Shown here in pieces: positions 34,980 to 43,109 of a DNA stretch of 64,000 nucleotides (the first letter of the stretch is position 1; every line of letters starts with the position of its first letter). The position numbers were made by a program, and so were the translations under genes. Location: NCBI RefSeq assembly GCF_009758255.1, contig NZ_WSEN01000004.1:434001-498000 (forward strand). The letters run 5' to 3'. The notes beneath the pieces are model-generated. The model worked only from the letters and a program-made list of their open reading frames with translations. It did no database searches and was not told the DNA's origin. The stretch is from Microbacterium sp. MAH-37. GTDB lineage: Bacteria; Actinomycetota; Actinomycetes; Actinomycetales; Microbacteriaceae.

Positions 34980-35822
34980 TCAGCCGCTGACGACCACTTC
35001 ATCGCCCACGCGGATCACACCGCCGTGGCCGCTGAGGTCGTCGACGTCGCCGCTGACGACGCCGCCCTCGCTCCGGAGCAGCAGCAGAGTGCCGAGAGTC
35101 GGCTCGGCCTGACCGACACGGCCGGTGAGCGTGGTGAGCACCTTCGCGTCGCGCTCCCCGGTGTCGGGGTTCGCGTGCGTGGCGAGGCACCGGCCGATCG
35201 GCTTGTGCACGGTGAAGCGCACGTCGCCGATGCGCACCTCTCCCGACCACTGCAGCTCGTCCCAGGCATCCACCCCGTCGATCACGACGTTGGAGCGGAA
35301 CCGGCGGTCGTCGATCGGCTTCTCGAGGGCGTCGCCGAGCGCGGCGATGCTGGCGGTGCTGTGCACCGAGACGAAGCCGCGCGAGCGGTCCTGGAAGCGG
35401 GACTGCTCGCCGTCGCCGACGAGGGCGAGCGGCAGTCGCCCCGGGCGGCCGAGGCGCTTGGCATCCGGCGTGGTCAGGACGAACTCCGTCAGTGCCTCGA
35501 CGAGTTCGGCACGGCCGTCGTCGTCGAGACCGGCGTCGACGAGCACGACGTCGTCGTGGCTGACCTGCACGCGCAGCGCCTCGTGGTCGTAGCGCAGGCG
35601 CAACGCGGCCAGTGCGGGGAACGACTCCAGCGCGAGGCCCTTCGACTTCGGCCAGTAGTGCAGGCCCGCGTCATCGAGCTCCGGCGTCGCGGCATCCGCG
35701 AACCGGAAAGCGAGCACGCGGTCACCGGCGACACGCCCGTCGGCCTGCACGGTCAGCTCCTCGCACTGCTCAGGGGTGAACCCCTTGACGGGATGACGGT
35801 ACAGGGCGACGACGCGGGGCAT
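34980..35822 (-). CDS. MOSC-domain protein (molybdenum cofactor sulfurase-like)
   Basis: A 280-residue protein with an N-terminal MOSC beta-barrel (VVALYRHPVKGFTPEQCEEL) and a C-terminal MOSC domain (RFRSNVVIDGVDAW and FTVHKPIGRCLATHANPDTG, holding the conserved MOSC cysteine). Such proteins carry sulfur or reduce N-hydroxylated compounds when fused or paired with other domains; here it is stand-alone. ATG at 35822 (MPRVV) is the likely start, 35831 the alternative. It ends 10 bases from the convergent I36-like gene, so terminators must overlap there. Confidence 0.85.
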   Translation of the reverse strand: MPRVVALYRHPVKGFTPEQCEELTVQADGRVAGDRVLAFRFADAATPELDDAGLHYWPKSKGLALESFPALAALRLRYDHEALRVQVSHDDVVLVDAGLDDDGRAELVEALTEFVLTTPDAKRLGRPGRLPLALVGDGEQSRFQDRSRGFVSVHSTASIAALGDALEKPIDDRRFRSNVVIDGVDAWDELQWSGEVRIGDVRFTVHKPIGRCLATHANPDTGERDAKVLTTLTGRVGQAEPTLGTLLLLRSEGGVVSGDVDDLSGHGGVIRVGDEVVVSG

Positions 35823-35862
35823 GCGATCCATTCTTCCAGTCAGCGCTCAAGGCACGACGAAA

Positions 35863-35895
35863 CCCCGGGAGGGACAGCATCCTGTCCACCCGGGG
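35863..35895 (-). terminator. Terminator of the DUF3073 gene
   Basis: CCCCGGG (35863-35869) pairs with CCCGGGG (35889-35895), and an inner GGACAG pairs with CTGTCC. Read on the reverse strand it is followed by GTTTCGTC, a modest U-run. It lies just behind the DUF3073 stop. Confidence 0.7.
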
Positions 35896-35920
35896 CTCAG
35901 TCGTTGCGAAAGAGCGGAGC

Positions 35921-36109
35921 TCAGGCTTTCTCGAGCTCGTCCTCGTCTTCGTCCGCGTACTGGTCAGCCCACTTGTCGACGTACTCGTCACCCTCCGATG
36001 CGGGATGACCGAGTTCGCGCTCCAATGCGGAGTAGTTGACGTCAGGACTGTACGCCTTGAGTTCGCGAGCGATCTTCGTGTGTTTCGCCTTCTGACGGCC
36101 ACGGCCCAT
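35921..36109 (-). CDS. DUF3073 small acidic-tailed protein
   Basis: A 62-residue protein of the DUF3073 family, found throughout actinobacteria. It has the basic N-terminus MGRGRQKAKHTKIARELKAY, the conserved SPDVNYSALEREL, and an acidic C-terminus (DEDEDELEKA). The full length matches the family. The function of the family is unknown. It is monocistronic, with a terminator hairpin just downstream. Confidence 0.92.
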   Translation of the reverse strand: MGRGRQKAKHTKIARELKAYSPDVNYSALERELGHPASEGDEYVDKWADQYADEDEDELEKA

Positions 36110-36261
36110 GCGCGAGACCCCCTTACGAGTTCAGCAACGGGCTGTGCGGGGCCCGATGTCTTATCCACGGCACCGGCTCGAGGCCGGTAAGAGTAGCATT
36201 CAGGATAGCACGCACGCCAGGGCAACAGCCCTCTTGGCGCCACCGGTGAAGGGAGATCGCC

Positions 36262-36807
36262 ATGACAGAACCCGCCTCCACCCCGTCGGATGAAAGCCTC
36301 CCGAACGAGGCGCTGCAGAAGGCCGTCATCGTCGGCCTGCAACCCGGGCAGCCCGGGCACGTGCTGGACGAAGCCGTCCGGTACGCGAAGCTGCTCGGCT
36401 CGCCGCTGGTCGTGGTGCACGTCGACGTCAGCCGGTTCGTCACCTACGAGGACCCCGACGGATACGTGCACTCCGCGCCCATCGACCTCAACGTCGACCT
36501 CGGCGCCGCCGAGTTCGAGGAGGTGCAGAAGGTAGCGGGCGCCGCGCTGAAGGACGCCGGGATCACCTGGGTCGCTCGTCAGCTGGTCGGCGATCCGGCG
36601 CTGGCCATCAAGCAGCTCGCGGACAAGCTCGATGCGGAGCTGATCGTGATCGGCACCCGCCGTCGCGGATTCGGCGAGTCGGTCCGGGAGTTCTTCACCG
36701 GCTCGGTCGCCGCGCGGCTCGCGCACCGTCAGCACCGGAACATCCTCGTGATCCCTCAGGAAGAGGAGTCCGGCAAGGAGAACAAGGACCTCTGGCCGGA
36801 GGAGTGA
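36262..36807 (+). CDS. Universal stress protein (UspA family)
   Basis: A 181-residue protein with one Usp domain: AVIVGLQPGQPGHVLDEAVR at the start, a central VVHVDVSRFVTY, and the ATP-binding signature GTRRRGFGESVREFFTGSVA with LAHRQHRNILVIP (G-2x-G-9x-G-S/T pattern). An N-terminal extension of about 22 residues and a charged tail are additional. AAGGGAGA precedes the ATG by 6 bases. It is a single gene between DUF3073 and a repeat cluster; a role in dormancy or stress tolerance is the family expectation. Confidence 0.88.
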   Translation: MTEPASTPSDESLPNEALQKAVIVGLQPGQPGHVLDEAVRYAKLLGSPLVVVHVDVSRFVTYEDPDGYVHSAPIDLNVDLGAAEFEEVQKVAGAALKDAGITWVARQLVGDPALAIKQLADKLDAELIVIGTRRRGFGESVREFFTGSVAARLAHRQHRNILVIPQEEESGKENKDLWPEE

Positions 36808-36814
36808 CCCCTCG

Positions 36815-36926
36815 TCTCGTCGCTCCGGACTCCGGGTCCTGAGCGAGCGCAGCGGGACGAAGGGCGCTCAGGACCCGGATACAACCGACTCCGGGTCCTG
36901 AGTGAGCGGAGCGAGACGAAGGGCGC
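36815..36926. repeat. Two dispersed repeat copies, forming a 14-bp hairpin
   Basis: CCGGGTCCTGAGCG (36832-36845) pairs exactly with CGCTCAGGACCCGG (36865-36878), enclosing the AGCGGGACGAAGGG core. A second unit, CTCCGGGTCCTGAGTGAGCG with GAGCGAGACGAAGGGCGCTC, runs to the end of the PadR gene. It lies between convergent UspA and PadR genes and can serve as terminator for both. Confidence 0.8.
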
Positions 36927-37562
36927 TCAACGACCGGGGATGCCGGCCAGTGCGTTCGTCACGGCCTTCGCCGCGGCATCCATCGCCGACTCGAGGTCGG
37001 TGACGACCGTCGTCGGCAGCGCGCCGCCGCGGGCGACGTGGGTGCGCAGGTCGCTGCGCACCCGCGCGCGGAAGGCGTTGATCGAGGCGTCCGCCCGCTG
37101 CAGGTTCTCGCGCGCGATCACCCGCTCGTCGTCGTAGCCGGGGGCACGGGACGGTTCGCTCCTGGCCGCCTTGCGCTCGTCCTGTGCGGCGGCGGCGAGG
37201 TCGGCCCGCAGGCTCTTCATCGCCTCCTGCACGCTCTGGCGCACCTCGTTCGCGATCAGGCGCACCGAATCGGCCAGGCCGTCCTCGATGCCCGCGAGGT
37301 CGTCCTCGCGGGCGGCGAGCTCGGCGCGTCCGGCATCCGTGATCGAGTAGATCGTGGTGCGGCCGTCGACCGTCTTGGTGACCAGACCCTCCTCCTCGAG
37401 CTTGGCGAGACGAGGGTAGATGGTGCCGGCGCTGGGTGTGTACGTTCCGCCGGTGCGGTCGGTCAGCGCCTGGATGATGCCGTAGCCGTGCTGCGGCGCC
37501 TCGGCGAGCAGCGACAGCAGGTACAGGCGCAGATCGCCGTGCGAGAAGACTGCGGGACTCAT
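36927..37562 (-). CDS. PadR-family transcriptional regulator
   Basis: A 211-residue regulator. The N-terminal winged helix is typical of PadR (LRLYLLSLLAEAPQHGYGII, TYTPSAGTIYPRLAKLEEEG, DGRTTIYSITDAGRAELAAR). The C-terminal part is a long helical region rich in Ala, Arg and Glu that probably mediates dimerisation. ATG at 37562 overlaps the DUF4097 gene stop (ATGA), so the two genes are coupled and controlled by the same GCGATAT/CGATATATCG-containing promoter upstream. It most likely represses this pair. Confidence 0.88.
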   Translation of the reverse strand: MSPAVFSHGDLRLYLLSLLAEAPQHGYGIIQALTDRTGGTYTPSAGTIYPRLAKLEEEGLVTKTVDGRTTIYSITDAGRAELAAREDDLAGIEDGLADSVRLIANEVRQSVQEAMKSLRADLAAAAQDERKAARSEPSRAPGYDDERVIARENLQRADASINAFRARVRSDLRTHVARGGALPTTVVTDLESAMDAAAKAVTNALAGIPGR

Positions 37563-38404
37563 GCCCCCTCCTCCCATTCCGGGTCGTCGGCCACGGTGGT
37601 CAGCGGCTTGCGGAGCACAGTGATGCCGCCCGAGACGGTGTTCGCGCGCACGTCGACGAAGCTGCCGGCGAGTTCACCGGTGGACCCGGTGAAGTTGCTC
37701 GGACCGCTCTGCGAGCGCTGCACGCCGTCGACCATCATCCGTCCGCTCATCGAGCGCAGCACGTAGTTGGCGGGCAGGGTCTCGTCGAGGCGGATCGTGG
37801 TGGCGCCGGAGACGGTGTTGAGGTTGATCGTGTTGACGTTGCCGGATGCGTCGACGAGCGTGGCGCCCGAGACGGTGTCGACGGTCGCCTTGCGCACGTT
37901 GCCGGTGACGGCCACGTCGCCCGAGACGCTGTTCGCGTTCAGGGTGCCGGTGAGGCTGCGGATCTGCACGTCGCCGGAGACCGAGTTGACGGTGAGGTCA
38001 CCGGTGAGCGTGTCGACGATGATGTCGCCGGACACGGTGTTCAGGCGGGTGTCGTTGTGGATGCCGGAGATCAGAGCGCCGGCGCTGACGACGCCCAGGT
38101 TCAGGGCGATGCCGCGGGGGACCGCGACGCTGATCTCGGCCTTGGGACCACCGGCGCCGAAGTTGCGGAACACCTCGAGGAAGTTGTCCCAGCCGAGCTG
38201 CGGGTGGTCGATCTCGACCTGGGTGCCGTCCGACTCGACGCGGAGATCCTTGATGGTGACGCCGTGCACCTCGATGCGGATGCCCGGTTCGTCGTGAGCG
38301 ACGATGTCGACCTGGCCGCCGACGAGGCCGACCTTGAGACGGGTCGCCGTGGCGATGTCGATGACGCGTTCCTCGCCGGGGGCGATGAGCCACTTCTCGG
38401 TCAT
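37559..38404 (-). CDS. DUF4097 beta-helix protein partnered with PadR
   Basis: A 281-residue protein built of repeated short beta units with the recurring T/NSVSGD motif (LNTVSGDIIVDTLTGDLTVN, VNSVSGDVQIRSLTG, ANSVSGDVAVTGNV, LNTVSGATTIRL), the mark of DUF4097 adhesin-like beta solenoids. No signal peptide or membrane segment is evident, so it may be cytoplasmic or bound to a partner. PadR-DUF4097 pairs are common in actinobacteria, where they respond to envelope stress or a ligand (general association). The gene begins downstream of a TTGACA promoter with palindromic operators. Confidence 0.85.
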   Translation of the reverse strand: MTEKWLIAPGEERVIDIATATRLKVGLVGGQVDIVAHDEPGIRIEVHGVTIKDLRVESDGTQVEIDHPQLGWDNFLEVFRNFGAGGPKAEISVAVPRGIALNLGVVSAGALISGIHNDTRLNTVSGDIIVDTLTGDLTVNSVSGDVQIRSLTGTLNANSVSGDVAVTGNVRKATVDTVSGATLVDASGNVNTINLNTVSGATTIRLDETLPANYVLRSMSGRMMVDGVQRSQSGPSNFTGSTGELAGSFVDVRANTVSGGITVLRKPLTTVADDPEWEEGA

Positions 38405-38427
38405 GTGAGTCTCTCCTGATGTGATGG

Positions 38428-38486
38428 GCGATATCGAGATATATCGCGTGATTCGAGAGTAACACGATATATCGCGAGTCTGTCAA
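38428..38486 (-). promoter_or_regulatory. PadR operators and promoter of the DUF4097-PadR pair
   Basis: On the reverse strand TTGACA (38481-38486) is followed by CGATATATCG (38465-38474, perfect palindrome), then by GCGATAT-N6-ATATCGC (38428-38447). The operators lie within the -35/-10 spacer and over the start region. AT-rich CGATATATCG sites stand out in GC-rich DNA. Confidence 0.75.
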
Positions 38487-38501
38487 GGGGCGCACGAAAA
38501 G

Positions 38502-38535
38502 AGGAGGCGCCTCACAGGAATGTGCCGCGCCTCCT
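38502..38535 (-). terminator. Rho-independent terminator of the Tat-exported protein gene
   Basis: AGGAGGCGC pairs with GCGCCTCCT around a 16-base loop. Read on the reverse strand the stem is followed by TCTTTTCG, a good U-run for this GC content, just behind the stop at 38553. Confidence 0.75.
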
Positions 38536-38552
38536 TCGTCAGGGATGGCGTG

Positions 38553-39134
38553 TCAGGGAGTGACGTCCGAGTACTGCACCGCGCTGACCACGCTGTTGTT
38601 CGCGGTGTTCGGGTCTGTCATCCCGGGCGCGGCGATGCTGACGATGTAGGGGTTGAGATCCTCCGCCCACGGGAGGGGATCGACGAGTCCCGCGGACACC
38701 CGGAAGCGCACCGTGGAGGTGTTGTAGTCGCTGACCGGGATGGCCACAGGGACGGCGTACGTCGAGGTCTGCACGTTGCCGGTGGTGTCGGTGCTCGACG
38801 CGGTGAGCGGGGTGTCGCCGAGGGTGACGTCGACTCCGGAGACGATCCGGATGTCGAACGAGACGGTGAGGATCGAACCGGCCGCGACCTCCGCGTCGGA
38901 ATACGCGGCGAAGGTGCTCGGATGGGTCATGGTCCATTGCCGGGTGCCATCCGGGCTGGTCTGTTCGAGGACGTCCCCGCTCGACATGGACAGCTGCAGA
39001 TCGGCGGTGTCGCCGCTGGCGGCGTAGGCGGGCACGGCGATGGCGGCGGCGACGACGGGAACCGACCATGCGGCGCCCTTCAGCGCGGTGCGTCGGGTCA
39101 GCCCGCGCTGCGCGGACTCGGCGATTTCAGGCAT
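38553..39134 (-). CDS. Tat-exported protein of unknown function
   Basis: A 193-residue secreted protein with a twin-arginine-like leader (GLTRRTALKGAAWSVPVVAA, cleavage after AYA near residue 38), a type recurrent in Microbacterium. The mature 155 residues are Thr/Ser/Asp/Val-rich and beta-structured (SILTVSFDIRIVSGVDVTLG and STVRFRVSAGLVDPLPW), resembling immunoglobulin-like surface domains. No anchor is seen. GGAGGAT precedes the ATG. It lies behind glgP on the same strand, separated by 125 bases. Function not recognised. Confidence 0.7.
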   Translation of the reverse strand: MPEIAESAQRGLTRRTALKGAAWSVPVVAAAIAVPAYAASGDTADLQLSMSSGDVLEQTSPDGTRQWTMTHPSTFAAYSDAEVAAGSILTVSFDIRIVSGVDVTLGDTPLTASSTDTTGNVQTSTYAVPVAIPVSDYNTSTVRFRVSAGLVDPLPWAEDLNPYIVSIAAPGMTDPNTANNSVVSAVQYSDVTP

Positions 39135-39259
39135 GAACGAGCGATCCTCCGGTGTTGTCGTGAAGCGAGGGTTCGCACGTGCCCCAAGAACCCCAGCCGT
39201 TCCCCCGGAGCCACGCTAGCCGAACAGCCGGCATCCTCCGATGGGGAGAACTGCCCATG

Positions 39260-41671
39260 TCAGGCCCAGATGCGCTCCTGGTAGTCGCGGGTGGCGCGGT
39301 CGGAGGAGAAGTAGCCGCAGCGCGCCACGTTCAGCACGGCGGAGCGCGTCCACGCATCCGGGTCCGCATACGCCGCGTCCACGCGCGCCTGTGCGTCGGC
39401 GTAGGCGCGGTAGTCGGCGAGCACCATGTACCGGTCCTCGGTGAGCAGGTTGGTGACGATCGGCTCGAACACCGCGCGGTCGCCGCCCGAGAACGCGCCG
39501 GACGCGATGAGGTCGACGGCGCGCCGTGCCCCGGCATCCACGGCCTCGCCCGGTCGATAGGCGGGCGCGAGCGCGGCGACCTCGGGCTCGGTCATGCCGA
39601 ACAGGAAGAAGTTCTCGTCGCCGACCCGCTCGCGGATCTCGACGTTCGCGCCGTCGTCGGTGCCGATCGTCAGCGCGCCGTTGAGTGCGAGCTTCATGTT
39701 GCCCGTGCCGGACGCCTCCTTACCGGCCTGCGAGATCTGCTCCGACAGGTCAGCGGCGGGGATCACACTCTCGGCGAGCGTCACGTCGTAGTTCGCCGGA
39801 TACAGCACCCGGAGCCTGCCCTCGAGCCGCTCGTCGTCGTTCACGACGCTCGCGACGGCATTGATCAGGTGGATGATCCGCTTCGCCATGACGTATCCGG
39901 GCGCCGCCTTCGCGCCGAACAGCACGGTGCGCGGCTGCAGAGCGGATGCTGCGACGCGGCCCGAGACCACGCCCTCGTAGGTGTCCACGACGTGCAGCAC
40001 CTTCAGCAGCTGCCGCTTGTACTCGTGCAGGCGCTTGACCATCACGTCGAGCAGATGGGTGTCGTCGATCTCCGTCCGGTCGCGCACCCGCAGCACCTCG
40101 TTCAGACGCTGCTTGTTTCCGGCCTTGACCTGCGCGAACGCGTCGCGGAACGCGGCGTCCTCGGCGAACGGCTCGAGCTCGCGCAGCCGCTCCAGGTCGG
40201 CGAGCCAGCCGTCGCCGATCGCCTCGGTGATGAGCGCCGACAGCGCGGGGTTCGCCAGCCGCAGGAACCGGCGCGGCGTGACGCCGTTGGTGACGTTGGT
40301 GAACTTCTGCGGGAAGAACTCGGCGAAGTCGGGCAGCACGGCATCTCGCAGCAGCTGCGAGTGCAGCTCGGCGACGCCGTTCACCTTCACACTGGCGATC
40401 GTCGCGACGTGCGCCATCCGCACCGCGCGCACCGGGCTCTCCGCGATGATCGACATCGCGGCCACGCGCTCCTCGCCCAGGCGCTCGCGCACGGTGAGCA
40501 GGAACTCCTCGTTGATCCGGTAGATGATGTCGAGGTGCCGCGGAAGCAGCCGGCGCAGCAGATCGACCGGCCACACCTCGAGCGCCTCGGGCAGCAGTGT
40601 GTGGCAGGTGTAGGCGAAGCAGCGCTGCGTGATCGCCCACGCGGCATCCCAGGTCATGTCGTGCTCATCGATCAGCAGGCGCATCAGCTCTGGCACGGCG
40701 ATCACGGGATGCGTGTCGTTCAGCTGGAAGATCGCGCGCTCGGGAAGCTCGTCGAGAGGGCGACCGGCGGCGAGCAGATCGTCGACGACGTCGCCGACGG
40801 ATGCGGCCGCGAAGAAGTACTGCTGCTGCAGCCGCAGCTCCTTGCCCTGCGGCGTGGAATCGTCGGGGTAGAGCACCTTCGAGATGTTCTCGGCGAACGT
40901 CTTCGCGCGCACGGCGCGCTCGTAGTCGCCGGCGTTGAAGGCGGGCAGGTCGAGCGGCTCGAGCGCCTCCGCGCTCCACAGCCGCAGGATGCCGGCGCCG
41001 CTGCGATATCCGGGCACGATGAAGTCGTACGGCACGGCGCGCACCGCCCAGCCGTCCTCGACGCCGCCGAACCGGATCGTCCGAGCGCGCTCCGGGCGGG
41101 GGAACTCCCACGGCGATCCGCCGCGCATCCAGGCATCCGGATGCTCGACCTGCCGGCCGTCCTCGAACGACTGCCGGAAGATGCCGTACTCGTAGCGGAT
41201 GCCGTAGCCGATGCTCGGCACGCCGAGCGTCGCCATCGAGTCGACGAAGCACGCCGCGAGGCGGCCCAGTCCGCCGTTTCCGAGGCCGGGCTCGATCTCG
41301 TGCGCGCGCAGCTCGTCGAGGTCGATGCCGCACGCCGCGAGCGCCTCGGCCGCGATGTCCTCGAGACCGGTCGCGAGCAGGCTGTTGTCCAACTGACGGC
41401 CGAGCAGGTATTCGGCGGAGAGGTAGCAGATCGTCTTGCCGTCGCGCGGGGCGCGCTCGGTCTCGAGGCGTCGCGCGGCGAGATGACCGCGCACGGTGCG
41501 CACCAGGGCGAGATAGCGGTCATCGACCGTGGAGTCCTGCAGGGTGACGCCGCGGTCCTGGGCGAGGTTGAGGAGGAACTCGGCGACGAAGTCGTCGACG
41601 GACGCGGGCGGCGCGATCACGTTCGCGAGGGCGAGCGGATGCCTGGGGCGAGGGCTCTCGGATGCGGTCAC
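39260..41671 (-). CDS. glgP: Glycogen/maltodextrin phosphorylase
   Basis: An 803-residue GT35 phosphorylase releasing glucose-1-phosphate from alpha-1,4-glucans. Landmarks in order: YLSAEYLLGRQLDNSLL, GLGNGGLGRLAACFVDSMAT, QLNDTHPVIAVPELMRLLID, TCHTLLPEALEVW, NVTNGVTPRRFLRLANPALS, VKRLHEYKRQLLKVLHVVD, and the pyridoxal-phosphate lysine in EASGTGNMKLALNG with TIGTDDGANVEI. Length is close to bacterial homologues (~800-830). GTG at 41671 is the chosen start; the open frame extends further upstream without similarity. It is divergent from a small membrane protein gene. Confidence 0.95.
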   Translation of the reverse strand: MTASESPRPRHPLALANVIAPPASVDDFVAEFLLNLAQDRGVTLQDSTVDDRYLALVRTVRGHLAARRLETERAPRDGKTICYLSAEYLLGRQLDNSLLATGLEDIAAEALAACGIDLDELRAHEIEPGLGNGGLGRLAACFVDSMATLGVPSIGYGIRYEYGIFRQSFEDGRQVEHPDAWMRGGSPWEFPRPERARTIRFGGVEDGWAVRAVPYDFIVPGYRSGAGILRLWSAEALEPLDLPAFNAGDYERAVRAKTFAENISKVLYPDDSTPQGKELRLQQQYFFAAASVGDVVDDLLAAGRPLDELPERAIFQLNDTHPVIAVPELMRLLIDEHDMTWDAAWAITQRCFAYTCHTLLPEALEVWPVDLLRRLLPRHLDIIYRINEEFLLTVRERLGEERVAAMSIIAESPVRAVRMAHVATIASVKVNGVAELHSQLLRDAVLPDFAEFFPQKFTNVTNGVTPRRFLRLANPALSALITEAIGDGWLADLERLRELEPFAEDAAFRDAFAQVKAGNKQRLNEVLRVRDRTEIDDTHLLDVMVKRLHEYKRQLLKVLHVVDTYEGVVSGRVAASALQPRTVLFGAKAAPGYVMAKRIIHLINAVASVVNDDERLEGRLRVLYPANYDVTLAESVIPAADLSEQISQAGKEASGTGNMKLALNGALTIGTDDGANVEIRERVGDENFFLFGMTEPEVAALAPAYRPGEAVDAGARRAVDLIASGAFSGGDRAVFEPIVTNLLTEDRYMVLADYRAYADAQARVDAAYADPDAWTRSAVLNVARCGYFSSDRATRDYQERIWA

Positions 41672-41711
41672 CCTATGACCGTAACGCCCGCCCGGCTCGT
41701 ATTCTTGGTGC

Positions 41712-42227
41712 GTGCCAGAACGAACTCCGGAATCCCCCGCCGCGCGCCTGCTTCGTGCGAGTTTCGCCACGGAGGAGGCCGTCTACGGCGTGATCCTCGT
41801 CGCCGGCATGATCGCCGTCTCGGGGGCGCACGGTGCGACCTCGCTGAAGGTCTTCTGGACCGTGCTGGTGACCGTCGTCGTGTTCTGGCTCGCGCATCTG
41901 TACGCCGGGACGGTCGCCGGCCACGGGCTCGATCACGACCGCGTCGTGGGCCTCGGGGAGTCGTTCCGGCACGCGCTGCGGCGGTCGCTCGGACTGCTGC
42001 TCTCGTCGTGCATCCCCCTGCTGATCCTGCTGATGGGCAGTGCGCGCCTGATCAACGACAAGCTGACCATCTGGCTGGCGCTGTGGATGTGCGTCGCCGT
42101 GCTGGCGGTGCTCGGCTACATCGCGTTCCGGCGCCGCGGCGCCTCCTGGCCGATCCGGCTGCTCGGCGCGGTGACCACGGCGGCGTTCGGCATTGTGATC
42201 ATCCTCGCGAAGGCGCTGATCCACTAG
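41712..42227 (+). CDS. Conserved multi-pass membrane protein
   Basis: A 171-residue protein with four or five membrane helices (VYGVILVAGMIAVSG, FWTVLVTVVVFWLAHLYAGT, LGLLLSSCIPLLILLMGS, IWLALWMCVAVLAVLGYIAF and a last one near LLGAVTTAAFGIVIIL). A HLYAGTVAGHGLDHDR loop is distinctive. No enzymatic motif is evident. The GTG start has TATTCT about 7 bases upstream and so is probably leaderless. It precedes the MerR gene but has its own promoter. Confidence 0.72.
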   Translation: MPERTPESPAARLLRASFATEEAVYGVILVAGMIAVSGAHGATSLKVFWTVLVTVVVFWLAHLYAGTVAGHGLDHDRVVGLGESFRHALRRSLGLLLSSCIPLLILLMGSARLINDKLTIWLALWMCVAVLAVLGYIAFRRRGASWPIRLLGAVTTAAFGIVIILAKALIH

Positions 42228-42230
42228 CGC

Positions 42231-42261
42231 TTGACATTGACGTAGCGTCAACTTCTACCGT
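42231..42261 (+). promoter_or_regulatory. MerR-type promoter with 19-bp spacer and TTGACG-TAG-CGTCAA dyad
   Basis: TTGACA (42231-42236) and TACCGT (42256-42261) are separated by 19 bp, the overlong spacer typical of MerR-activated promoters. The dyad TTGACG-TAG-CGTCAA (42237-42251) lies within the spacer. It precedes the TipA-like gene at 42288 and implies autoactivation. Confidence 0.8.
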
Positions 42262-42287
42262 GGAGATATCGACAGAAGGAGGACGCC

Positions 42288-43046
42288 ATGGACTGGTCCA
42301 TCCAGGAGATCGCCCGGCTCGCGGGCACCACCAGCAGAACACTGCGTCACTACGACGACATCGGTCTGCTGAAGCCCACGCGCGTGGCATCCAACGGCTA
42401 TCGCCACTACGACGACGCCGCCCTGGTCAGGCTGCAGCGCATCCTGCTGCTGCGTGAGCTCGGGCTCGGGCTGCCGCAGGTGGCCGAGGTCATCGAGCGC
42501 GAGAAGTCCGAGGCATCCGCCCTCGAGACGCACCTCGCGCTGCTACGGCAGGAGCAGGAGCGCCTCGCCCGGCAGATCGCCTCCGTCGAGAACACCATCA
42601 ACACATTGAACGAAGGAGGAACCCTCATGGCAGAGAACATGTTCGACGGGTTCGATCACACGCAGTACAAGGACGAGGTCGAGGAGCGCTGGGGCAAGAA
42701 GGCCTACGCGGACTCGGACCGCTGGTGGCGCGGCATGACCGACGCCGAGCGGGCCGACTGGCAGAAGCTGGTGTCCGACCTCGGTAGGGACTGGATCGCC
42801 GCCGCCGAGAGCGGCATCGACCCGGCATCCGACGAGGCGCAGGCGCTCGCGCGCCGTCACGTCGAGTGGCTGACCGGTGTGCCCGGCACGCCGGCGGCAG
42901 CACCCGGCGGAGACGTCAAGGGCTACGTGATCGGCCTCGGGGAGATGTACGTCGCCGACCCGCGCTTCGGCGCGAACTACGGCGGCACCCAGGGGGCGGA
43001 GTTCGTCCGCGACGCCCTGCGCGTCTACGCGGACGCGAATCTGTAA
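42288..43046 (+). CDS. TipA-like MerR-family regulator with TipAS drug-binding domain
   Basis: A 252-residue protein: N-terminal MerR helix-turn-helix (IQEIARLAGTTSRTLRHYDD, residues ~5-24, then NGYRHYDDAALVRLQRI), a coiled coil (LALLRQEQERLARQIASVEN), and a C-terminal TipAS domain of about 140 residues with WGKKAYADSDRWWRGM and GLGEMYVADPRFGANY. TipA proteins bind thiopeptide-like antibiotics and activate their own promoter. Within the gene a second start at 42627 with GAAGGAGGA could give the TipAS domain alone. The MerR-type spacer upstream supports autoactivation. Confidence 0.9.
   Translation: MDWSIQEIARLAGTTSRTLRHYDDIGLLKPTRVASNGYRHYDDAALVRLQRILLLRELGLGLPQVAEVIEREKSEASALETHLALLRQEQERLARQIASVENTINTLNEGGTLMAENMFDGFDHTQYKDEVEERWGKKAYADSDRWWRGMTDAERADWQKLVSDLGRDWIAAAESGIDPASDEAQALARRHVEWLTGVPGTPAAAPGGDVKGYVIGLGEMYVADPRFGANYGGTQGAEFVRDALRVYADANL
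42612..42629 (+). promoter_or_regulatory. Internal ribosome-binding site and ATG for a TipAS-only product
   Basis: GAAGGAGGA is followed 6 bases later by ATG at 42627-42629, in frame with the MerR gene. Translation from here gives a 139-residue protein starting MAENMFDGFD, nearly the length of known TipAS (144 residues). The site lies exactly at the domain boundary. Confidence 0.7.
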
Positions 43047-43109
43047 GTGCGAGCGCCCCGCTCACGTCGCGGTTCGTCCCGTTGTGCGCGGCATCCATCC
43101 GCTCACGTC

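Noticed and set aside
39179-42457. 1092-codon forward open frame antisense to glycogen phosphorylase
   Set aside because: It is antisense to a fully conserved enzyme and lacks any protein signature.
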